A stretch of DNA of 37,519 nucleotides from Zoogloea sp. (GTDB lineage: Bacteria; Pseudomonadota; Gammaproteobacteria; Burkholderiales; Rhodocyclaceae): the NCBI RefSeq assembly GCF_017302315.1, contig NZ_JAFLDT010000041.1, positions 1 through 37,519 of the forward strand, given 5' to 3'. Shown piece after piece: positions 31,569-37,519 of this stretch (position 1 is its first letter; each line of letters starts with the position of its first letter). The notes beneath the pieces are model-generated. The model was not told where the DNA came from. It was given only the letters and a program-made list of their open reading frames with translations, and did not search any database. The position numbers and the translations under genes were made by a program.

Positions 31569-32585
31569 CTAACCCAGCCCGGCGAGCTGGTTCTCCTGCT
31601 CCAGCATCTCCCGCACGGTGTAGCTGGACGGACGCTCGGGATAGCGGCATTCGCCCGCCCTCACCCCCTCCCCATCGCTGCCATTGAGCAGCGGGCACTG
31701 GCTGAAAAGCTCGGCCACCCAGTCGGCAAATGCCCGCACCTTGGGTGACAGGTGACGGTTCTGGGGATAGAGCACGGACATGGGCAAGGGCGGCGATTTC
31801 CAGGCGGAAAGAATCTCCTTCAAGGCCCCGCTCTCCAGGTGGGGCAGCGCCATGAAGCGGGCGGGCTGAATCAGGCCGAAGCCTTGCAGTCCGCAGGCGT
31901 TGTAAGCATCGGCATCGTTCACCGCCACACGCCCGTTCATGCGGACTGGAACGCTGACACCGTCCACCATGAAGTCCCAGTCGAAATTGCGGCCACTGAC
32001 GCTCGAAAAGTAATGCACCGCATGGTGGTGCTGGAGATCGTTCAGGGTCATGGGTTCCCCATGGCGCTCGAGATAGGCAGGCGCGGCACAAGTCACGAAG
32101 CTCAGGCTGCCGATGCGCCGCGCCACCAGGGTCGAGTCCACCAGTTCGCCGGCCCGGATCACGCAATCCACGGCCTCCTGCACCAGGTCCACCGGCCTGT
32201 CCCCGATGCCGATCACCAGCTCCACGTCCGGATAGCGCTCGTGAAACTGGCACAGGCGGGGGATCAGGATGTGCCGGCCGATGGGCCCGGCCACGTCCAC
32301 CCGCAGCCGGCCCCGCGGTCGGCGGGCCGCATCCTGGAAGGCGGCTTCCGTTTCTTCCAGCTCTTTCATGATGCGCACGCAGCGCTCGTAGTAGGCCGCC
32401 CCGTCGGCGGTCAGGCTGACGCTTCGCGTGGTGCGGTTGAGCAGGCGCACCTTGAGCAGGTTCTCAAGCCCCTGGATTGTGGTCGTCACGGTGGCCCGGG
32501 GCAGGCTCAAGTTATCAGCCGCGCGGGTAAAGCTGCTGGCCTCCGCCACCCCCATGAACACCTTCATGGCCTGAAACCTGTCCAT
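31569..32585 (-). CDS. LysR-family transcriptional regulator
   Basis: 338 residues from the ATG at 32585; a start at 32630 adds 15 residues that do not fit the family. The N-terminal winged HTH is typical: MDRFQAMKVFMGVAEASSF, then RAADNLSLPRATVTTTIQGL and LLNRTTRSVSLT. The substrate-binding domain follows, with DVAGPIGRHILIPRLCQFH and DRPVDLVQEAVDCVIRAGEL. The C-terminal end (about 40 residues) is longer than usual. It is divergent from the RND efflux operon across a 228-bp gap, so it likely controls that operon, comparable in position to MexT or other pump regulators. The effector is unknown. Confidence 0.92.
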   Translation of the reverse strand: MDRFQAMKVFMGVAEASSFTRAADNLSLPRATVTTTIQGLENLLKVRLLNRTTRSVSLTADGAAYYERCVRIMKELEETEAAFQDAARRPRGRLRVDVAGPIGRHILIPRLCQFHERYPDVELVIGIGDRPVDLVQEAVDCVIRAGELVDSTLVARRIGSLSFVTCAAPAYLERHGEPMTLNDLQHHHAVHYFSSVSGRNFDWDFMVDGVSVPVRMNGRVAVNDADAYNACGLQGFGLIQPARFMALPHLESGALKEILSAWKSPPLPMSVLYPQNRHLSPKVRAFADWVAELFSQCPLLNGSDGEGVRAGECRYPERPSSYTVREMLEQENQLAGLG

Positions 32586-32630
32586 CTGCCCGCCTTTCCG
32601 TTGAGGCTTCAAAACGAAACCCTTCATCAA

Positions 32631-32660
32631 TTATTAGCCCATGCCGAATAGTGAAGTCAA
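32631..32660 (-). promoter_or_regulatory. Promoter of the LysR gene in the divergent control region
   Basis: On the minus strand there is TTGACT (32660-32655), an 18-bp spacer and TAATAA (32636-32631), about 46 nt before the LysR ATG. The surrounding AT-rich stretch (about 32610-32680) is where a LysR operator would be expected. I could not fix a single T-N11-A box. No clear promoter for the efflux operon was found on the plus strand. Confidence 0.5.
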
Positions 32661-32813
32661 TGAATAGATATTTATCCCGCCAAACCAAACAACCACAATT
32701 CACTGATCCAGGCTGCCCGCTCGCCCGCCGAACCGTCCATACCCGACGGACAGAGGCCCCCACCCCCAAGGCGCAGCCCGAGGCCCCGATTCCAAGAGAA
32801 CAGAGAGGACACC

Positions 32814-34037
32814 ATGAACACTCCCAGCCCCCGCGCCCTCCCCCGCCGCCGGCTCATCGTTGCGGCCGTGCTGGCCGGCTTCGTCATCACCACTGGCGGC
32901 ATTGCCGCCTACACCGCCCATGCCGACAGCGCGGCGCCTTCCGTGAGCCAGACGACCCCGGCTACCCAGGTCGACACAGCCGAGGTGGTGCACCGCACCG
33001 TCACCGAATGGGCGGAGTTCTCCGGCCGCCTCGAAGCGGTGGACCGGGTCGAGATCCGCCCCCAGGTCTCCGGCATCCTCACCCAGGTGCATTTCAGGGA
33101 TGGCACCGCCGTACGCAAGGGTGACGTGCTGTTTACCATCGACCCCCGCCCGTTTGCCGCCGAAGTGGCGCGGGCCGAAGCCCAGCTCGCCGCGTCCGAA
33201 TCGCGGGTCGCCTACACTGCCTCCGACCTGGCCCGCTCCGAACGACTGATCGCCGACAATGCCGTGTCCCGCCGCGATCTGGAAGAGAAGCAGAACGCCG
33301 CCCGGGATGCCACGGCCGGCGTACAGGCGGCCCGCGCCGCCTTGCGCATCGCCCGCCTCAATCTGGAATACACCACCATCAAGGCCCCCATCGACGGACG
33401 CCTGTCCCGGGCCGAGGTCACCATCGGCAATCTGGTGAGCACGACCGGCGGCCCGGCCCTGACCACCCTGGTGTCGTCCGACCGCATCTACGCCGCCTTC
33501 GACGTGGATGAGCAGACCTTCCTCAAATCGGTGAACCCGGCACGCACGGCCAAGGGCACCAGCCTGCCCGTCCATCTGGGCCTCGCCGACAATGACGGAT
33601 ACAGCGCCCAGGGGCGCATCCACTCGGTGGACAACCGCCTCGACACCACCTCCGGCACCATCCGCGTGCGGGCGATTTTCGACAATCCGGAGGGTCGCCT
33701 GGTCCCCGGTCTGTATGCCCGCGTCCGGCTGGGCAGCGAGACCCCGCGGGAGGCTGTGCTGATCGACGACCGGGCTGTCGGCACCGACCAGGACAAGCGC
33801 TTCGTGCTGGTGGTGGGCGAAGGCAACCGCACGGCCTATCGGGAAGTCCGGCTGGGCAAGCTGCAGGAAGGATTGCGCGTCGTCGAGGACGGGCTCAAGC
33901 CGGGCGAGCGCATCGTGGTCAATGGCCTGCAGCGGGTCCGCCCGGGCGATCCGGTGACGCCCCACCCGGTGGCCATGGAGGGCAGCGCCCCTGTTGCCGC
34001 CGTGGCAGAGCCCCGTGCGCTGAAGACGCGCATCTGA
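32814..34037 (+). CDS. RND efflux periplasmic adaptor (MexE-like membrane fusion protein)
   Basis: 407 residues. An N-terminal uncleaved anchor (RRRLIVAAVLAGFVITTGG) is present, without a lipobox Cys. The lipoyl-like half-motif (EWAEFSGRLEAVDRVEIRPQ and VSGILTQVHFRDGTAVRKGD) is followed by an alpha-helical hairpin (about residues 110-180), then LEYTTIKAPIDGRLSRAEV, and the beta-barrel domain with GTIRVRAIFDNPEGRLVPGL. It links the inner-membrane pump to the outer-membrane channel. Sequence character is closer to MexE than to AcrA/MexA, which are lipoproteins. The start is preceded by AGAGAGGACACC. The pump gene starts 10 bp downstream. Confidence 0.93.
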   Translation: MNTPSPRALPRRRLIVAAVLAGFVITTGGIAAYTAHADSAAPSVSQTTPATQVDTAEVVHRTVTEWAEFSGRLEAVDRVEIRPQVSGILTQVHFRDGTAVRKGDVLFTIDPRPFAAEVARAEAQLAASESRVAYTASDLARSERLIADNAVSRRDLEEKQNAARDATAGVQAARAALRIARLNLEYTTIKAPIDGRLSRAEVTIGNLVSTTGGPALTTLVSSDRIYAAFDVDEQTFLKSVNPARTAKGTSLPVHLGLADNDGYSAQGRIHSVDNRLDTTSGTIRVRAIFDNPEGRLVPGLYARVRLGSETPREAVLIDDRAVGTDQDKRFVLVVGEGNRTAYREVRLGKLQEGLRVVEDGLKPGERIVVNGLQRVRPGDPVTPHPVAMEGSAPVAAVAEPRALKTRI

Positions 34038-34047
34038 GGGCCGCCCC

Positions 34048-37000
34048 ATGAACATCTCCAAGTTCTTCATCGACCGCCCCATCTTTGCCGGGGTGCTGTC
34101 GGTCCTGATCCTGCTCGCCGGCCTGCTGTCGGTCTTCCAGTTGCCCATCGCCGAGTACCCGGAGGTGGTGCCGCCTTCGGTGGTGGTGCGCGCCCAGTTT
34201 CCCGGCGCCAACCCCAAGGTGATCGCCGAAACCGTGGCCGCGCCGCTGGAGGAGAGCATCAACGGCGTGGAGAACATGCTCTACATGCAGAGCCAGGCCA
34301 ACAGCGACGGCAACCTGACCCTCACCGTGCATTTCCAGCTCGGCGTCGACCCGGACAAGGCCCAGCAGCTAGTGCAGAACCGGGTCTCCCAGGCCCTGCC
34401 GCGGCTGCCGGAGGACGTGCAGCGCCTGGGCGTGACCACCGCCAAGAGCACCCCCACCATCACCATGGTGGTACACCTCACCTCGCCGGACGACCGTTAT
34501 GACATGACCTACCTGCGCAACTACGCGGTCCTTAACGTCAAGGACCGCCTGGCGCGCATCAAGGGCGTGGGCGAGGTGGGCCTGTTCGGCTCGGGCAACT
34601 ACGCCATGCGGGTGTGGCTGGACCCAGGCAAGGTGGCCGAGCGCGGCCTCACCGCCAGCGAGGTGGTGAAGGCCATCCGCGAGCAGAACGTGCAGGTGGC
34701 CGCCGGCGTGATCGGCGCGCCGCCCAACGACCGCCACACGCCCCTGCAGCTCAACGTCAACGCCCAGGGCCGGCTGAAGGACGAAGCCGAGTTTGCCGGG
34801 ATCATCCTCAAGACCGCCCCCGATGGCGGCGTCACCCGCCTGGGTGACGTGGCCCGCATCGAGCTGGCCGCCGCCGAATACGGGCTGCGCGCCCTGCTCG
34901 ACAACAAGCCCGCCGTGGCCATCCCCATCTTCCAGACGCCGGGCGCCAACGCATTGAACATTTCGGAGCAGGTGCGCGAGACCATGGCTGAACTGGCCAA
35001 GGACTTTCCGCCCTCGGTGCAGTACAGCATCGTCTATGACCCGACCCAGTTCGTGCGGGCCAGCATCAAGGCGGTGATCACCACCCTGCTGGAGGCCATC
35101 GCCCTGGTGGTGCTGGTGGTGATCGTCTTCCTGCAGACCTGGCGCGCGTCCATCATCCCGCTGCTGGCGGTGCCGGTGTCCATCATCGGCACCTTCTCGC
35201 TGATGCTGGGTTTCGGCTACTCCATCAACGCCCTGTCCCTGTTCGGGATGGTGCTGGCCATCGGCATCGTGGTGGACGACGCCATCGTGGTCGTCGAGAA
35301 CGTGGAGCGCAACATCGAGGCCGGCCTGTCGCCCCGGGAGGCCACCTACCGGGCCATGCGCGAAGTGTCCGGCCCGATCATCGCCATCGCCCTCACGCTG
35401 GTGGCGGTGTTCGTTCCCCTGGCCTTCATGACCGGCCTCACCGGCCAGTTCTACAAGCAGTTCGCCATGACCATCGCCATCTCCACGGTGATCTCGGCCT
35501 TCAACTCCCTGACTCTGTCGCCGGCCCTGGCCGCCCTGCTGCTCAAGGGCCACGACACGCCCCCCGACTGGCTCACGGTGCAGATGCAGCGCTGGTTCGG
35601 CGGCTTCTTCGCCCGCTTCAACCGCTTCTTCAATCGCAGCAGCGAGCGCTACGGGCGCGGCGTCACCGGTGTCATCAACCGCAAGGCCTCGGCCATGGGC
35701 GTGTACGCCGTGCTGCTCGGGCTGACCGTGGGCATCTCCTACCTGGTGCCCGGCGGCTTCGTGCCGGCCCAGGACAAGCAGTACCTGGTGAGCTTCACCC
35801 AACTGCCGGCCGGCGCCTCCCTGGACCGTACCGAGGCCGTCATCCGCCGCATGGGCGATATCGCCCTCAAGCAACCCGGCGTGGAGAGCGCCGTGGCCTT
35901 CCCCGGCCTGTCCATCAACGGCTTCACCAACAGCTCCAGTGCCGGCATCGTCTTCGTGACTCTCAAGCCCTTCGCCGAACGCAAGTCGCCCGAGCTGTCG
36001 GCAGGGGCCATCGCCGGCGCCCTCAACCAGCAGTACGCAGCCATCCAGGAGGCCTTCATCGCCGTCTTCCCTCCGCCGCCGGTGATGGGCCTGGGTACCG
36101 TGGGCGGCTTCAAGATGCAGATCGAGGACCGGGGCAGCCTCGGCTACGCCGAACTGGACAAGGCTGCCAAGGCCTTCATGGCCGCTGCCGCCAAGGCGCC
36201 TGAGCTCGGCCCGATGTTCTCCAGCTACCAGATCAATGTGCCCCAGCTGGACGTGGACCTGGACCGCACCAAGGCCAAGCAGCAGGGCGTGGCCGTCACC
36301 GACGTGTTCGACACCCTGCAGATCTACCTGGGCTCGCTGTACGTGAATGACTTCAACCGCTTCGGCCGGGTGTACCAGGTGCGCGCCCAGGCCGATGCCG
36401 ACTTCCGTGCCCAGCCGGAGGACATCGGCCGCCTCAAGACCCGCAACGCCAATGGGGAGATGGTGCCCCTGGGCTCCCTGCTGCGGGTCACGCCCACCTA
36501 CGGCCCGGAGATGGTGGTGCGCTACAACGGCTTCACCGCCGCCGACATCAACGGCGGCCCGGCGCCGGGCTTTTCCTCGGCCCAGGCCGAAGCGGCCGCC
36601 GAACGCATCGCCGCCGAGACCCTGCCCCGCGGCGTGAAGTTCGAATGGACCGACCTCACCTACCAGAAGATCCTGGCGGGCAACGCCGGCGTGTGGGTCT
36701 TTCCCATCAGCGTGCTGCTGGTCTTCCTGGTGCTGGCCGCCCAGTACGAGAGCCTGACCCTGCCCCTGGCAGTGATCCTGATCGTGCCCATGAGCATCCT
36801 CGCCGCCCTCAGCGGCGTATGGCTAACCGGGGGCGACAACAACATCTTCACCCAGATCGGGCTGATGGTGCTGGTGGGGCTGGCGTGCAAGAACGCCATC
36901 CTGATCGTCGAGTTCGCCCGGGAGCTGGAGCTGCAGGGCCACAGCCCGCGGCAGGCCGCCATCGACGCCAGCCGCCTGCGCCTGCGCCCCATCCTGATGA

Positions 37001-37248
37001 CCTCCATCGCCTTCATCATGGGCGTGGTGCCGCTGGTCACCTCCACCGGCGCCGGCGCCGAGATGCGCCACGCCATGGGCATCGCAGTGTTCTTCGGCAT
37101 GTTGGGCGTGACCCTGTTCGGGCTGTTCCTGACGCCGGTGTTCTACGTGCTGCTGCGTACCCTGGACAAGCGCCACCCCCTCCACTCGGCCGCCGCCCAC
37201 GAAGCGCCGCTGGTGGCCCCCGTCCATGCCCATGCCGGCCAGGAGTAA
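34048..37248 (+). CDS. RND multidrug efflux permease (MexF-like)
   Basis: 1066 residues, the usual size of the HAE-1 family. The N-terminus (NISKFFIDRPIFAGVLSVLI) and LPIAEYPEVVPPSVVV are canonical. Two large periplasmic loops and 12 transmembrane helices are expected. TM4 carries GIVVDDAIVVVENVERN with the two proton-relay aspartates, and TM10-11 has LVGLACKNAILIVEFAREL with the relay lysine. The long C-terminal tail after YVLLRTLDKRHPL is His/Ala-rich and probably cytoplasmic. The pump exports drugs or metabolites using the proton gradient. Exact substrates cannot be read from the sequence. Confidence 0.94.
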   Translation: MNISKFFIDRPIFAGVLSVLILLAGLLSVFQLPIAEYPEVVPPSVVVRAQFPGANPKVIAETVAAPLEESINGVENMLYMQSQANSDGNLTLTVHFQLGVDPDKAQQLVQNRVSQALPRLPEDVQRLGVTTAKSTPTITMVVHLTSPDDRYDMTYLRNYAVLNVKDRLARIKGVGEVGLFGSGNYAMRVWLDPGKVAERGLTASEVVKAIREQNVQVAAGVIGAPPNDRHTPLQLNVNAQGRLKDEAEFAGIILKTAPDGGVTRLGDVARIELAAAEYGLRALLDNKPAVAIPIFQTPGANALNISEQVRETMAELAKDFPPSVQYSIVYDPTQFVRASIKAVITTLLEAIALVVLVVIVFLQTWRASIIPLLAVPVSIIGTFSLMLGFGYSINALSLFGMVLAIGIVVDDAIVVVENVERNIEAGLSPREATYRAMREVSGPIIAIALTLVAVFVPLAFMTGLTGQFYKQFAMTIAISTVISAFNSLTLSPALAALLLKGHDTPPDWLTVQMQRWFGGFFARFNRFFNRSSERYGRGVTGVINRKASAMGVYAVLLGLTVGISYLVPGGFVPAQDKQYLVSFTQLPAGASLDRTEAVIRRMGDIALKQPGVESAVAFPGLSINGFTNSSSAGIVFVTLKPFAERKSPELSAGAIAGALNQQYAAIQEAFIAVFPPPPVMGLGTVGGFKMQIEDRGSLGYAELDKAAKAFMAAAAKAPELGPMFSSYQINVPQLDVDLDRTKAKQQGVAVTDVFDTLQIYLGSLYVNDFNRFGRVYQVRAQADADFRAQPEDIGRLKTRNANGEMVPLGSLLRVTPTYGPEMVVRYNGFTAADINGGPAPGFSSAQAEAAAERIAAETLPRGVKFEWTDLTYQKILAGNAGVWVFPISVLLVFLVLAAQYESLTLPLAVILIVPMSILAALSGVWLTGGDNNIFTQIGLMVLVGLACKNAILIVEFARELELQGHSPRQAAIDASRLRLRPILMTSIAFIMGVVPLVTSTGAGAEMRHAMGIAVFFGMLGVTLFGLFLTPVFYVLLRTLDKRHPLHSAAAHEAPLVAPVHAHAGQE

Positions 37249-37252
37249 GACG

Positions 37253-37519
37253 ATGAAGCTGCAAACCCTTCCCCTGCCCCGCCCCGCCATTGGTCTGCTG
37301 GCCAGCCTGCTGCTTCTGGCGGGCTGCTCGGTGGCACCCGTCTACGACAAACCGGGCATTGCCACCCCGGCCGCCTTCAAGGAGGCGGCCCCGGTCGACA
37401 CCAACTGGAAGCCCGCCGAACCCGCCGACAGCGCCGCCCGGGGCGAGTGGTGGCAGGTCTTCGGCGACCCTGTCCTCGACCGTCTGGAGCGGGACGCCAT
37501 CGCCGCCAATCCGGACCTG
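37253..37519 (+). CDS. Outer-membrane efflux lipoprotein (OprN/OprM-like), 3' end cut by window
   Basis: The first 89 codons are visible. The signal peptide ends in a lipobox LLLAGC, followed by SVAPVYDKPGIATPAAFKEA and WWQVFGDPVLDRLERDAIAA, the standard N-terminus of the OMF family (first strand and helix of the TolC-like barrel). It starts 4 bp after the pump gene. With the adaptor and permease it completes a tripartite RND pump. The gene continues past the right edge. Confidence 0.93.
   Translation, partial: MKLQTLPLPRPAIGLLASLLLLAGCSVAPVYDKPGIATPAAFKEAAPVDTNWKPAEPADSAARGEWWQVFGDPVLDRLERDAIAANPDL

Overview
The window looks like a chromosomal segment of a GC-rich betaproteobacterium, most plausibly a Rhodocyclales-type sulfur oxidiser (Azoarcus/Thauera/Zoogloea neighbourhood). 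The grounds are codon usage, a soxCDYZAXB gene order common in Betaproteobacteria, and the protein-sequence character of IspB, RlmM, Tas and RhlE. The genus is inference; no marker gene here fixes it.

Layout. (1) 1-5345: accessory block of two DUF4157 (eCIS-core) proteins. The second is a 964-residue multidomain protein ending in a nuclease-like E-x-K segment. It is translationally coupled to a 386-residue orphan that may be its immunity partner or chaperone. The block abuts the 3' end of a tRNA-Pro(CGG) gene, a classic island boundary. (2) 5464-9367: tRNA-Pro, ispB with a readable promoter, ugpQ and ugpB on the minus strand, and a divergent small lipoprotein. (3) 9407-12753: two overlapping minus-strand cyclic-di-GMP genes, an EAL protein with a degenerate GGDEF and a DUF3391/HD-GYP protein whose HD motif reads QD. 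(4) 12808-16885: tas-type aldo/keto reductase, an 82-bp tandem repeat, rlmM and rhlE.

(5) 16963-29829: a large sulfur-oxidation locus. It holds a dihaem cytochrome c4-like protein, a three-domain periplasmic rhodanese, a flavocytochrome c sulfide dehydrogenase pair (fccA/fccB), the complete soxCDYZAXB set, a SoxH-type metallo-hydrolase, a thioredoxin-like protein, a small monohaem cytochrome and a second rhodanese. SoxAX would load thiosulfate onto the SoxY cysteine of SoxYZ, SoxB would hydrolyse the sulfone, and SoxCD would oxidise the remaining sulfane. FccAB would handle sulfide. The cytochromes would pass electrons to the respiratory chain, and the rhodaneses, SoxH and thioredoxin-like protein would handle sulfane sulfur and thiol redox state in the periplasm.

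(6) 29830-31547: a small AT-richer insert with an excisionase-type HTH gene overlapping a RhuM-family gene. It is flanked by the intact rhodanese and by the 3' remnant of a second, about 89% identical rhodanese, so it appears to have landed in and destroyed a tandem paralogue. (7) 31569-37519: a LysR regulator divergent from a MexEF-OprN-like RND efflux operon, whose outer-membrane gene runs off the right edge.

The most novel-looking parts are the DUF4157 effector module beside tRNA-Pro, the RhuM/HTH insertion with its scar, and several RNA-structure-like inverted repeats, including a 10-bp stem that covers a cytochrome gene's ribosome binding site.
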